The notes under the pieces were generated by a model. It ran no database searches and was not told the origin of the DNA. It was given only the letters and a program-made list of their open reading frames with translations. From CALMZY01 sp052033915 (lineage in GTDB: Bacteria > Verrucomicrobiota > Kiritimatiellia > CAIQIC01 > JAGNIJ01): a DNA stretch of 64,000 nucleotides. The stretch is from positions 124,001 through 188,000 of the forward strand of contig JBPOJF010000013.1 of NCBI GenBank assembly GCA_052033915.1, read 5' to 3'. The position numbers and the translations under genes are program-made. The stretch's first letter is position 1. The number at the start of each line of letters is the position of its first letter. Below are positions 7,148 through 15,321 of the stretch, in pieces.

Positions 7148-8010
7148 AAAACCGCAACCGGCCCCTGCTCTCCTTCGAGTTCTTCCCCCCGAAGGACGAG
7201 GCCGGGATGGACGCGCTGAAAAACGCCGCGGCAAAATTGCTTTCGGCGAAACCGGATTTCGTCACCGTGACGTACGGCGCGGGCGGCTCCACCCGGCAGA
7301 AGACGCTCGATATCTGCGGCATGCTGAACACCCTGGGCTTCACGGCCCTCATGCCGCACGTGACGTGCGTCGGCCACACCCGCGCGGAACTCGAGGACAT
7401 CGCGGACGAGATTCACCGCCGCGGCTTCCGGAACATCATGGCCCTGCGCGGCGATCCGCCGAAGGGCGAGACGGTGTTCCGGCCCGCGCCGGACGGCCTC
7501 GCGCACGCATCGGACCTGGTGAAGCTGATCCGGGCGAGGCACGACGACATCTGCTGCGGCGTCGCCGGCTATCCCGAGAAGCATCCTGAAGCCGCGTCGC
7601 TCGATGCGGACATCGCAAACTTGAAGATCAAGACCAATGCGGGCGCGGCCTTCGTCACGACCCAGCTCTTCTTCGACAACCGTTTCTACTTCGATTTCGT
7701 CGGCAAATGCCGCGCCGCGGGCATCCGGCAGCCGATCATCCCGGGGCTGATGCCGGCGCTGTCGTACAAGCAGATCCGCCGGTTCGTGTCCACGTGCGGC
7801 GCGAGCGTCCCGCCGGCCCTTTCCTCCGCGCTGGAACAAGCGGGCGACGACGCCGAGGCCGCATCCGCCGCCGGGATCCAATGGGTTGTGCGGCAGATCG
7901 ACGACCTGCTGCGAAACGGCGTGCCCGGGATTCACCTCTACATCCTGAACCGCGCCAAGGTCGCGCTCGCGCCCGCGGTCACGGAATGCTTCGCGCGATA
8001 TAGGGTCTAA
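7126..8010 (+). CDS. metF: 5,10-methylenetetrahydrofolate reductase
   Basis: A 294-residue FAD-dependent enzyme reducing 5,10-methylene-THF to 5-methyl-THF for methionine synthesis. The family opening LSFEFFPPKDEAG carries the catalytic Glu (EFFPP), followed by FVTVTYGAGGSTRQ and MPHVTCVGHT. The block NIMALRGDPP and the later GVAGYPEKHPEA and TNAGAAFVTTQLFFDN complete the TIM-barrel signatures. Length equals that of bacterial MetF. The start overlaps the end of the DNA methyltransferase gene; methyl-THF production and AdoMet use are biochemically linked, though this adjacency may be chance. Confidence 0.96.
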   Translation: MQISHSLKNRNRPLLSFEFFPPKDEAGMDALKNAAAKLLSAKPDFVTVTYGAGGSTRQKTLDICGMLNTLGFTALMPHVTCVGHTRAELEDIADEIHRRGFRNIMALRGDPPKGETVFRPAPDGLAHASDLVKLIRARHDDICCGVAGYPEKHPEAASLDADIANLKIKTNAGAAFVTTQLFFDNRFYFDFVGKCRAAGIRQPIIPGLMPALSYKQIRRFVSTCGASVPPALSSALEQAGDDAEAASAAGIQWVVRQIDDLLRNGVPGIHLYILNRAKVALAPAVTECFARYRV

Positions 8011-8027
8011 TCCAAAGCCCAAAATCG

Positions 8028-8083
8028 AAAGTCCAATGTCCAAAGTCAGCGGAACGTGCTTAGGACTTTAGACCTTGGACTTA
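8028..8083. repeat. GTCCAAAGTCC-family hairpin between metF and the macB-like gene
   Basis: AAGTCCAATGTCCAAAGTC (8029-8047) and GACTTTAGACCTTGGACTT (8064-8082) are inverted repeats matching at about 17 of 19 positions, with a 16-nt loop. The hairpin ends at the stop codon of the convergent macB-like gene and may double as a terminator, although no T-run follows. Confidence 0.75.
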
Positions 8084-10057
8084 CTCGTAGCGCAGCGCCT
8101 CGATCGGATTCAGCAGCGCTGCCTTGCGCGCGGGCCACAGGCCGAACACGATGCCGATCAGCGCCGAGAACAGCGTGGCCAGGAGCACCGACGGCAGCGA
8201 CACGCTTGTGGCCCAGCCCGCGAACTGCGACATGCCGGCCGCAACGCCGCACCCCAGCGCGACGCCGATCAATCCGCCCAGGAGGCTGATCACCAGCGCC
8301 TCGGTGAGGAACTGCGCGAGGATGTGGCGCCGCCGCGCGCCCACGGCTTTCCGCAACCCGATCTCGCGCGTGCGTTCCGTGACGGACACGAGCATGATAT
8401 TCATGATGCCGATGCCGCCGACAACCAGCGAGATGACCGCGATCGACGCAAGGAGCATGGACATCGTCCGGCTGGTCGCGGTCAGCGTCTTCCGGAACTC
8501 GGCCAGGTTACGGATCGTGAACGCATCTTGGGCTTTGGCCGGCGGAATTCGATGCCGCCGGCACATCGCATCCCGGATGGCCGTCTGCGCCGAGTCGATT
8601 TCGGGTTCGCTGGCAATTTCGATACTGACCTGGTCGATATAATCCTTGCCGAACAGGCGGTACATGGCCGTCGTGATGGGGATGATAATCACGTCGTCCT
8701 GGTCGCGCCATCGGTCCGCCCCTTTCTCGGGCAGGATGCCGACAACCTGGAAAGAGATCCGGTTGATCCGGATGAACGCGCCGATGGGGTTCCGGTCGCC
8801 GAACAGTTCTTTCATCGGGGTCAGCCCGATCATCGCCACGCGTGAACGCTGGAGCACGTCGCCCTCCGTCACGAACCGCCCGACCTGCGGAACGGACGCG
8901 CGAATCATCGCGTAGTCCGGCAGCGTCCCGGTGACCTGGGTGCTCCAGTTCTTCCCTTCGTACACGACCTGCGCGCTCCCGTTGACCATGGGCGCGATGC
9001 GGGTGATGGACGGCACCTCTTTCGGCAGTGCGCGAATGTCTTCGAGTGTGATGCGGCTCGCGGCCTGCACCGCGATGCCGCGATCCCGGCTCGAGCCCGG
9101 CCTCAGCATCAGCGAGTTGGAGCCCATGTCCTCCAGTTGCTTGCGAATGGATTCGCTCGCGCCCGTCCCCAGCGCCAGCATCGCGATCACCGCGCTGACG
9201 CCGATCAGGATGCCCAGCATCGAGAGCCCCGTGCGCACCTTGTTGGCGCGCAATGTCCGCAGCGCCTGCCGGACCAGACCGACGCCGCGGCGCACGCGCA
9301 CGAACAGGGGAACGCCGAACATCGAACGCCGACCGTCCGGCTTCGGCGTCGGGCGCCGGGGGTCGGGCGTCGGACGTTCGAGCCTCGCGCGCTTGCGTTC
9401 GTCCGAAACCACCGTCCCGTCCCGCAGCGTGATGACCCGTTCGGCATACGCGGAAATTTCCGCTTCGTGCGTGACGAGGATCACCGTTTTTCCCCGGCGG
9501 TGAAGCTCCGCAAGAACGGCCATAATCTCCGTCGCGCTGGCGGAATCCAGGTTCCCTGTGGGCTCGTCGGCGAGGATCAGCTCGGGGTCGTTCACCAGTG
9601 CGCGGGCGATCGCCACACGCTGCTGCTGGCCGCCGGACAGTTCGTTCGGCTTGTGCGTCATGCGACGTTCCATGCCCGTATCGCGAAGCAGTTTCTCCGC
9701 CCGGGCCATGTCCACGCGGCCCGCGGAATACAACATCGGCATGACCACGTTTTCCCGGGCGGTCGTCCGCGAAAGAAGGTGGAACTGCTGGAAGACAAAG
9801 CCAACGCTCCGGCTGCGCAGGACGGCGAGGTCGTCTTCGCCCAGGCTGGACACCTCGCGGCCCATCAGGCGGTAACTTCCCGAATCCGGCCGGTCCAGCA
9901 GGCCAATCACGTGCATCAGCGTCGATTTGCCGGAGCCGGACGCCCCCATGATCGCGACGAACTCGCCGCGCTCGATCGTCAGATGGATTCCGTTCACGGC
10001 CGACACCGTGGTGTCGCCCATGCGATATTCGCGGCGGATGTTGGACAACTCGATCAT
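8081..10057 (-). CDS. MacB-type ABC exporter, fused ATPase and permease
   Basis: A 658-residue protein with an N-terminal ABC ATPase (Walker A GASGSGKST near 39-47, signature LSGGQQQRV, Walker B ILADEPTGNLD) fused to a MacB-type permease. The permease has one transmembrane helix near 280, a large periplasmic domain, then three helices in the last 130 residues ending NPIEALRYE. It is the mechanotransmission pump of a tripartite exporter; the adaptor and TolC-like genes lie immediately upstream. The linker between ATPase and permease (about residues 220-245, ERPTPDPRRPTPKPDGRR) is repeat-derived low-complexity sequence. The substrate is unknown: antibiotics, lipopeptides or lipoproteins are all family possibilities. 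Confidence 0.92.
   Translation of the reverse strand: MIELSNIRREYRMGDTTVSAVNGIHLTIERGEFVAIMGASGSGKSTLMHVIGLLDRPDSGSYRLMGREVSSLGEDDLAVLRSRSVGFVFQQFHLLSRTTARENVVMPMLYSAGRVDMARAEKLLRDTGMERRMTHKPNELSGGQQQRVAIARALVNDPELILADEPTGNLDSASATEIMAVLAELHRRGKTVILVTHEAEISAYAERVITLRDGTVVSDERKRARLERPTPDPRRPTPKPDGRRSMFGVPLFVRVRRGVGLVRQALRTLRANKVRTGLSMLGILIGVSAVIAMLALGTGASESIRKQLEDMGSNSLMLRPGSSRDRGIAVQAASRITLEDIRALPKEVPSITRIAPMVNGSAQVVYEGKNWSTQVTGTLPDYAMIRASVPQVGRFVTEGDVLQRSRVAMIGLTPMKELFGDRNPIGAFIRINRISFQVVGILPEKGADRWRDQDDVIIIPITTAMYRLFGKDYIDQVSIEIASEPEIDSAQTAIRDAMCRRHRIPPAKAQDAFTIRNLAEFRKTLTATSRTMSMLLASIAVISLVVGGIGIMNIMLVSVTERTREIGLRKAVGARRRHILAQFLTEALVISLLGGLIGVALGCGVAAGMSQFAGWATSVSLPSVLLATLFSALIGIVFGLWPARKAALLNPIEALRYE
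9310..9382. repeat. GAACGCCGAAC-type repeat inside the macB-like gene
   Basis: Degenerate direct and inverted copies of CGAACGCC / GGCGTCGG (for example CATCGAACGCCGAC and GGCGTCGGACGTTCG) form a 73-bp patch. It encodes the Pro/Arg-rich linker between the ATPase and permease halves and keeps the reading frame. Confidence 0.55.
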
Positions 10058-10062
10058 CGGGA

Positions 10063-11025
10063 CTACCGCGTCCTGCCCCGGCCGAACGGCGTGAACGGGC
10101 TCGTCTTCTCGTCACTGCCGCCGGGCGCCTGCACCTTCGGCGACAACACCGACTCGCCTTCCGCGAGGCCGCCGGCGATTTCAACATTCTTCCCGTCGGT
10201 CTTGCCGACGGCGACTTCGACGGACTTCCGTCCATTCGGATTTCGCGAATCGCGCTTCCACACCACCCGGCGCCCGTCCTCGTCATGCACCGTCTCCGCG
10301 GGAAGAATGAGCACATTCGTCGCCGTCACCGCGGTGAACACGACGCTGGCCGTCATACCGCTTCGCACGAAGCCGGGCATCTTCGCGGGAAGGACTTCCA
10401 CCTTGTAGATGGTCACGTTCTGAACCGTTTCCGCCTCATACGAGATCCGGCTGACCGCCGCGTCGAACCGCTCGTCGGGATACGCGTCCAGCGTCACCGT
10501 GACGGGCCGGCCCAGGGAGACCCGGGCGAGATCCGTTTCGTCCACCTGCGCTTCCACAATGAGCACGTCCGACATCACCAGCAGCGTGTCGCCGGCGCCC
10601 ACGGTCTGACCGGGCTCGACGTCACGCGCGATGATCGTTCCGTCGAGCGGAGCGATGATCGGCGTGGCCTTGTAGATTTCCTGCCAGTGCGCAAGCGCCT
10701 CGGGCCCCCGCGCGCGGGCGGCATCCAGCAGCGCGGCGCGGTCGGTCGAACTCATCCACGCGATCGTCTGGCCCGCCTTGACCGGCTCCCCTTCCTGCAC
10801 CCGCACCTCCTCCATGCGCCCCGCGATCGGCGGCTTGATCTCAAGCCGGTTCCGGGGACGGACTTCTGCTGTGGATTGGACGGTCACTTCGATGTTTCCG
10901 CGCCCGACCGTGACGGCGCCGTAGGTCTGTTCCGCCCCGGTGTTTTTCTTCGCGCTCGACGTCCAGCAGGCATAGCCGGCGGCGAGTACGGCGAAAACCA
11001 CGATCCAGAATCCGAGTTTTTTCAT
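10063..11025 (-). CDS. Periplasmic adaptor (MFP/HlyD) of tripartite exporter
   Basis: A 320-residue membrane-fusion protein with an N-terminal anchor (MKKLGFWIVVFAVLAAGYACW), two lipoyl half-motifs (AEVRPRNRLEIKPPIAGRMEEVRV and APLDGTIIARDVEPGQTVGAG), a short alpha-hairpin, a beta-barrel and a membrane-proximal domain ending GLAEGESVL. The start was chosen at ATG 11025 because GGAGG lies 7 nt upstream; the frame opens further up but without an RBS. It bridges the MacB-type pump to the TolC-type channel. It is 5 bp upstream of the macB-like gene and 51 bp downstream of the tolC-like gene, all in one operon. Confidence 0.9.
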   Translation of the reverse strand: MKKLGFWIVVFAVLAAGYACWTSSAKKNTGAEQTYGAVTVGRGNIEVTVQSTAEVRPRNRLEIKPPIAGRMEEVRVQEGEPVKAGQTIAWMSSTDRAALLDAARARGPEALAHWQEIYKATPIIAPLDGTIIARDVEPGQTVGAGDTLLVMSDVLIVEAQVDETDLARVSLGRPVTVTLDAYPDERFDAAVSRISYEAETVQNVTIYKVEVLPAKMPGFVRSGMTASVVFTAVTATNVLILPAETVHDEDGRRVVWKRDSRNPNGRKSVEVAVGKTDGKNVEIAGGLAEGESVLSPKVQAPGGSDEKTSPFTPFGRGRTR

Positions 11026-11058
11026 AAACTGCCTCCGTTGCAGAAGCGCCTTCGAGAC

Positions 11059-11074
11059 GCGGCACGGATGCCGC
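11059..11074. repeat. GCGGCA-CGGA-TGCCGC palindrome
   Basis: A 6-bp perfect stem with a 4-nt loop in the short gap between the tolC-like and adaptor genes, next to the tolC-like stop codon at 11077. Confidence 0.45.
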
Positions 11075-11076
11075 AT

Positions 11077-12345
11077 CTACCTTAATTCCGGTAAACGGCT
11101 TTTCCCCTGCGCTTTCTCCCAATTCGCCTCCGCGGTGACGGCATTCCGCCGTCCCGCGAGGTCGCTCTTTTGGCTGCCGATCAGGTCGTTTTCGATCCGA
11201 TCCCAGTCCTCGAACGAGATCATCCCCGACGCATACTGGCTTCGCCCGATCTCGGCGCGGACCTCCTCGGCTTCCAGGTAGGCCGCGTTCACCTCGGACT
11301 GGTCAACCGCGTCGGCATAGTCGACCAGCGCCTTCTGAAGATTCGCCACGATCTCCGCGTCGGCCGCTCTCAGGACGGCTTCCGCCCGCGCCAGTTCCGC
11401 CCGCGCGCCGCGCACATTCATGACGTTCTTACCGCCCTGAAAGAATGGGAAGCTCATCGTCAGGCCCACGAACCACTCGTCCTGCTCGGGCATCCAGTCT
11501 TCGCCGTTCCGACCCGCCGAGGCCCTTGCCGCGATTTCGGGGAAATACCGGCTCTTCGCGGACTCCACGCCGGCCCGCGCGATCAGGAGTTGGGCCACGG
11601 CGCGCCTGTGCGCGGGCGTGTCGGCCGCCAGGGCTTCAAAATCCGCTTCGGTGTCCGGTTTTCCGGCTTCCAGCTTTCCAGCCGCTTCCACGCCTTCGCT
11701 TTCGCTGCGGCCCAGTACGCGGACCAGTTGCCGGCGCGCGACGGCGTGATACCGCTCCGCCTGCGCGACCCCGAACTCGGCGTCGCGCAAGGAGGCCTGC
11801 GTGAGAAGAAGAGCGCCCTTGTGTTCGCGGCCGCCCTCGTAACGAAGCTGAATCAGGTCCAGGTTCTCGGTGCGGCGTCTCGCGATCTCGCGCGCAAGCG
11901 TGACCTGCTCCTGCGCAAACAACAGGCCGGCAAACGCGGTTCGCACGTCGCCGCTGAGCGTCGCGCGGCGTTCGGCGAGGTCGGCCTCGACGGATTGAAG
12001 CCGCGCGGCGGCGGCGTCCACGGCGGCGCGGTTGCGTCCGCCCGTGTACAGGCTCTGGCTCGCGGAAACGCCGTACGACGCGCTGTCGCGCGTGGTGGAG
12101 CTTCCGTCTTCACCGGACTCCGCGCCGCTCCGGCTGCCGCCCGCGTTCGCCGACACCTGGGGCAGCAGATCGCCGTAGCTGGCCTTGTGGTCGTACCGGG
12201 CCTTCTCCGCGGCCGCCACCGCCGCCGCGAGGTCGGGGTTGTTCGCGGCCGCCTCTGCGAGACAGTCGTCGAGCGTCAGGGACCCTTCCGCGCCGGCCAG
12301 GGTTGCCATCGCAAGCAGACACGAGATCAACACGACGTGTTTCAT
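11077..12345 (-). CDS. TolC-family outer-membrane efflux protein
   Basis: A 422-residue protein with a signal peptide (MKHVVLISCLLAMATLAGAEG) and the two OEP repeats of TolC channels: LTLDDCLAEAAANNPDLAAAVAAAE near the N-terminus, ASQSLYTGGRNRAAVDAAAARL, and the second-half equivalent SFPFFQGGKNVMNVRGARAEL. It should form the trimeric outer-membrane duct of the exporter with the adaptor and MacB-type pump downstream. ATG 12345 was chosen; ATG 12354 adds MFF. Between the halves, residues about 209-222 (EAAGKLEAGKPDTE) are encoded by degenerate GCTGGAAAGCTGGAAG-type repeat sequence and look like an insertion. Confidence 0.9.
   Translation of the reverse strand: MKHVVLISCLLAMATLAGAEGSLTLDDCLAEAAANNPDLAAAVAAAEKARYDHKASYGDLLPQVSANAGGSRSGAESGEDGSSTTRDSASYGVSASQSLYTGGRNRAAVDAAAARLQSVEADLAERRATLSGDVRTAFAGLLFAQEQVTLAREIARRRTENLDLIQLRYEGGREHKGALLLTQASLRDAEFGVAQAERYHAVARRQLVRVLGRSESEGVEAAGKLEAGKPDTEADFEALAADTPAHRRAVAQLLIARAGVESAKSRYFPEIAARASAGRNGEDWMPEQDEWFVGLTMSFPFFQGGKNVMNVRGARAELARAEAVLRAADAEIVANLQKALVDYADAVDQSEVNAAYLEAEEVRAEIGRSQYASGMISFEDWDRIENDLIGSQKSDLAGRRNAVTAEANWEKAQGKSRLPELR
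11652..11690. repeat. CTGGAAAGCTGGAAG-type repeat inside the tolC-like gene
   Basis: Read on the minus strand, imperfect tandem units GCTGGAAA-GCTGGAAG-CCGGAAAACCGGA occur in frame and encode GKLEAGKPD between the two OEP halves. It resembles the other repeat-derived protein insertions in this window. Confidence 0.5.
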
Positions 12346-12411
12346 AAAAAACATCCGGATACTACCCCCGCCGCCGAAGCGGGTCGAGAAGGTTGTGCCT
12401 TCGCGGTTTCA

Positions 12412-13506
12412 TCACGAACAACGCGCGCGGGCCCCGTTTATTGCATGATGCCTGTACGTTTCTTGAAGAGCCCACTCCGCATGCTCCCGGATCAACGGAT
12501 CCGGATCGCGCGCGGCCGTCCGCAAAACCTCCAGCGACGATGAATCCCGCGCGTTTCCCAGGGCCACCGCCACATTTCTCAGCAGGCCGCTGCGCTTCGC
12601 GCGCAGGACGGGCGTTCCGGCGAACCGCTCGCGGAAACCGTCTTCGTCCAGCCCCATGAGGTCTGCGAGTTTGGGGGCACAGAGATGTTCATGAAAGCTC
12701 AGGAATCCGGCCGCCGCGCCGCTGAGGGAGACATTCAGGGTTCGGCGTGCGGCTGCATTCCGCGGGCAGGCCTGCTGGCATTCGTCGCAGCCGAAAATCC
12801 AATTGCCCATCTTCGGGCGAAGCTCTTCCGGAATGGCGCCGCGATGCTCGATCGTGAGATAGGACAGGCACTTCCGGGCATCCAGTCCATACGGTTCCAC
12901 CAGCGCGCCGGTCGGACAGCGCTGGAGACAGCGGGAGCAGTCGTTGCAGGAATGGCCAACTTCCAATTGGGAATGGGCCATTGAAGATTGGAAATCGAGC
13001 TTCGCGTCCAGAAGCACTTCTCCGAGGAACAGGTACGATCCGAAATCCGGATGAATCAAATTCGTGTTCTTTCCCAAAAACCCCAATCCCGCGTGCGCTG
13101 CTAAATCCCGCTCCAGGACCGGGCCGGTATCCACGTTCACGCGAACCCCGGCGCCCCGCCCCGTTTCCTCGCGCACGAAGGCCGCAAGCTCTTCCAGCAT
13201 CGGCCGCATCACGTCGTGGTAATCGCGGCCCCACGCGAAGCGCGAGATGCGGCCGCGTGTCGGATCGTTCCAAATCACCGGCGGCGGGTCCTGGACGAAG
13301 TAACTGAGCCCGCAGACGATGGCGGTTTGGGAGGAAGGGCGGACGCGGCGATCGACATCCTTCCCCATCCAGGTCATGCCGGCGGCGCGGCCGGAGTCCA
13401 GCCAGCGCCGGAACTCCCCGCCGCTCGCCGGTTGAGCAGACCCGACACGCGCCGTATCGAAACCAATGGCGGCCGCCTTCTCCAGAATCTTGTCCGTCAG
13501 GCTCAT
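12412..13506 (-). CDS. queG: Epoxyqueuosine reductase
   Basis: A 364-residue iron-sulfur, cobalamin-dependent enzyme for the last step of queuosine tRNA modification. It has the DUF1730 N-terminal half (YHDVMRPMLEEL, VDTGPVLERDLAAHAGLGFLGKN), two [4Fe-4S] motifs (CNDCSRCLQRCP and CDECQQACP) and C-terminal HEAT-like repeats as in full-length QueG. The start is ATG 13506. The stretch FQSSMAHSQLEVGHS just before the first cluster is longer than usual in the family and is encoded by a palindromic patch at 12961-12993. It is the first gene upstream of the exporter operon on the same strand, probably unrelated in function. Confidence 0.93.
   Translation of the reverse strand: MSLTDKILEKAAAIGFDTARVGSAQPASGGEFRRWLDSGRAAGMTWMGKDVDRRVRPSSQTAIVCGLSYFVQDPPPVIWNDPTRGRISRFAWGRDYHDVMRPMLEELAAFVREETGRGAGVRVNVDTGPVLERDLAAHAGLGFLGKNTNLIHPDFGSYLFLGEVLLDAKLDFQSSMAHSQLEVGHSCNDCSRCLQRCPTGALVEPYGLDARKCLSYLTIEHRGAIPEELRPKMGNWIFGCDECQQACPRNAAARRTLNVSLSGAAAGFLSFHEHLCAPKLADLMGLDEDGFRERFAGTPVLRAKRSGLLRNVAVALGNARDSSSLEVLRTAARDPDPLIREHAEWALQETYRHHAINGARARCS
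12961..12993. repeat. TTCCAAT..ATTGGAA patch inside queG
   Basis: TTCCAAT (12961-12967) and ATTGGAA (12987-12993) are perfect inverted arms around GGGAATGGGCCATTGAAG. The patch encodes an in-frame stretch of about 10 residues before the first Fe-S motif of QueG. Confidence 0.55.
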
Positions 13507-13584
13507 TGGCGTCTCGGCATTCCTGCCGGGCTGTGAAACGGCCGGCCTTCGCGCCGCCGCTTTTCCGTTTGTTGACGATGAAGC

Positions 13585-13630
13585 AGTCCAAGGTCCAAAG
13601 TGAAATGGCTTCCACCGACTTTGGACTTCT
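13585..13630. repeat. GTCCAAAGT hairpin upstream of queG
   Basis: GTCCAAAGT (13593-13601) and ACTTTGGAC (13618-13626) form a perfect 9-bp stem, with an extra GTCCAAG unit before it. It lies in the 125-bp gap between the AhpD-like gene and queG. Confidence 0.75.
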
Positions 13631-13631
13631 T

Positions 13632-13970
13632 TTACTTCCCGTTCGCCTCCAGCGCGTCGAACACTTTCGGCAGGTATGTGAACGACGGCCCGCCCTGCAT
13701 CATCACGCAAACGGAAACCGCCTCCAGAATTTCCTCCCGGGTCGCGCCGACGGCGAGGCACTTCTTCACATGAAGATAGATGCACGGCTCGCAGCGCAAC
13801 GCGACCCCGATCGCGAGAGCGATCAGCTCTTTGGTCTTCAACGGCAGAACGCCATCCTTGATCGCGGCATCAAACAGCGCCTGGAAACTCTTCGCCGTGC
13901 CCGGCATCGCCTGCTGCAGCTTGCCGAAGTCCTTCTTGTACTTGTCGTAAAATCCTTTCGCGTCCGACAT
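13632..13970 (-). CDS. Carboxymuconolactone decarboxylase/AhpD-family protein
   Basis: A 112-residue, single-domain all-helical CMD protein. It carries the AhpD-type redox motif CEPCIYLHVKKC (CxxC followed by His) preceded by the conserved Glu in KTKELIALAIGVA. Such proteins are usually peroxidase-linked disulfide reductants or of unknown role; no peroxiredoxin gene is nearby. The start is ATG 13970, and the only possible SD (AGGAACAGCTC on the minus strand) is weak. It is upstream of queG on the same strand, separated by a repeat hairpin. Confidence 0.9.
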   Translation of the reverse strand: MSDAKGFYDKYKKDFGKLQQAMPGTAKSFQALFDAAIKDGVLPLKTKELIALAIGVALRCEPCIYLHVKKCLAVGATREEILEAVSVCVMMQGGPSFTYLPKVFDALEANGK

Positions 13971-14365
13971 GAGCTGTTCCTTTCGTTTTGACTGCGCAGA
14001 ATGTACTGCAAGATTCTCGATCTTCCAACGTTCGGCCGTCCATTGCGGAAAAAATCCAACCTCAGGACACCCCTCGTCTCCATCGCATCCGTCCCGGGAA
14101 AAACGCGCTCACAGAAAGCTCATTTCACGCGCTTCAGTAAAACGCTACACTTGCATCATGGTTTTTATAGCGCTGTGTAAGGAAATGCCTACAAATAAGC
14201 TGGATTTATCAATAAAAACGGGTATGAACTCTAAACACAAATTGCGGATTTGCGTACGGTAAATCGCATATTGAATCGGCGGAGTTTCAGGATATTGTAT
14301 TTCGCCCGAACGCAGATGTGAAGGAAGCCGGTTCGGGCAGTCGATGATCAACCAAAGGGAATGAT
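13971..14365. other. 395-bp intergenic region, divergent promoters
   Basis: This gap between divergent genes is clearly more AT-rich than its surroundings, as expected of promoter DNA. Short frames exist, but none has a ribosome binding site or family features. I see no RNA gene or strong hairpin; promoter hexamers could not be assigned confidently. Confidence 0.5.
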
Positions 14366-14605
14366 ATGCAAACGGGAGAACGTGTTGTGGACAATCAGTT
14401 GTTGAGCGAGAGGATTCAGATTGAGCGTAAACAATTCTTTTTTGATTTGAAGGAAAATCCCCGCGGGCGATTTCTGAAAATCACGGAGGAAGTGGGCGGC
14501 CGCAGGGACACCATCATCATCCCTTCCACCGGTCTGGAGCTTTTCCTTTCTTCCGTCGAGAAGGCCATCGAAGCGGACAAGGCAAACAGCATCGGGAATT
14601 CCTGA
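14366..14605 (+). CDS. PUR-alpha-like single-stranded nucleic-acid binding protein
   Basis: A 79-residue PUR-domain protein (DUF3276 type, related to Borrelia BpuR). The diagnostic block is ERKQFFFDLKENPRGRFLKI, followed by GGRRDTIIIPSTGLELF. Such small PUR proteins bind ssDNA and RNA and act as post-transcriptional or nucleoid regulators. The start is supported by AAGGGA 5-6 nt upstream. It is monocistronic, with a strong terminator 30 bp downstream and its own AT-rich upstream region, consistent with high expression. Confidence 0.88.
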   Translation: MQTGERVVDNQLLSERIQIERKQFFFDLKENPRGRFLKITEEVGGRRDTIIIPSTGLELFLSSVEKAIEADKANSIGNS

Positions 14606-14634
14606 GAAACCCCGTTGGACGGTGTTTGAACAAG

Positions 14635-14664
14635 CGCCCGGCGCAATTCAGCGTCGGGCGTTTT
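14635..14664 (+). terminator. Rho-independent terminator after the PUR-like gene
   Basis: CGCCCGGCGC (14635-14644) and GCGTCGGGCG (14651-14660) form a 10-bp stem with one G-U pair and a 6-nt loop, followed by TTTTGTCT. This is the clearest terminator in the window. Confidence 0.85.
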
Positions 14665-14715
14665 GTCTATCGCCATTGCGCTCATGGGGCAATCCGGCTA
14701 AGGTAAACGCCGGAC

Positions 14716-15321
14716 ATGAGCACAGATCCGGCACCCACCCCCGACACAAGCCAGCCCCACGACCGCGCGCTGGTCGCCGCCGCGAGCCGGGGCGATCTGG
14801 CGGCTTACGACCAGCTTGTCCGGCGCCACCAGTCGCGTATTTACGGCCTTGTGTACAACATGACGAGCAGCAAGGAGGATGCGGAGGACCTGGTCCAGGA
14901 CGTATTTGTGAAGGCTTTTTCGTCCCTGAAAGGCTTTCGGGGCACCTCATCCTTCTACACATGGATCTACCGGATTGCGATCAACCGGACGATCAACTTC
15001 CTCAAAAGGCGGAAAAAGAGGCAGGCGCTGAGCCTGAACGACGTGGACGAAAGGGTCGAACGCGATCCGGCCTACGTGGAACTTTCCGCGCGGGAGTCGC
15101 CGGTCCGGGACACCTCCCTGCTGGAATTGCAGGAAAAGTTGAACAAAGCGCTTTTGACCCTGTCAGAGAAGCATAGAACGGTGGTGGTCCTACACGACAT
15201 CCAGGGCCTTCCGCATGAGGAGATCGCCCGAATAACCGGATGCTCGGCAGGAACGGTACGATCGCGGCTGTTTTACGCAAGGCAACAGCTTCAAGGTGAA
15301 CTTGCGGAGTTTGCGCCATGA
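14716..15321 (+). CDS. ECF-type RNA polymerase sigma factor
   Basis: A 201-residue sigma-70 family protein with region 2 (DLAAYDQLVRRHQSRIYGLVYN, then DAEDLVQDVFVKAF, SFYTWIYRIAINRTINFLK) and region 4 (LSEKHRTVVVLHDIQGLPHEEIARITGCSAGTVRSRLFYAR). There is no region 1.1 or 3, so it is an ECF sigma of the RpoE/SigW-like group. It overlaps the downstream zinc-finger membrane protein by ATGA, the usual sigma/anti-sigma arrangement. It should direct polymerase to stress or envelope promoters once released. Confidence 0.94.
   Translation: MSTDPAPTPDTSQPHDRALVAAASRGDLAAYDQLVRRHQSRIYGLVYNMTSSKEDAEDLVQDVFVKAFSSLKGFRGTSSFYTWIYRIAINRTINFLKRRKKRQALSLNDVDERVERDPAYVELSARESPVRDTSLLELQEKLNKALLTLSEKHRTVVVLHDIQGLPHEEIARITGCSAGTVRSRLFYARQQLQGELAEFAP

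Noticed and set aside
14145..14351. 68-codon minus-strand frame in the gap before the PUR-like gene
   Set aside because: It has no ribosome binding site, no recognisable feature, and lies in AT-rich promoter DNA.
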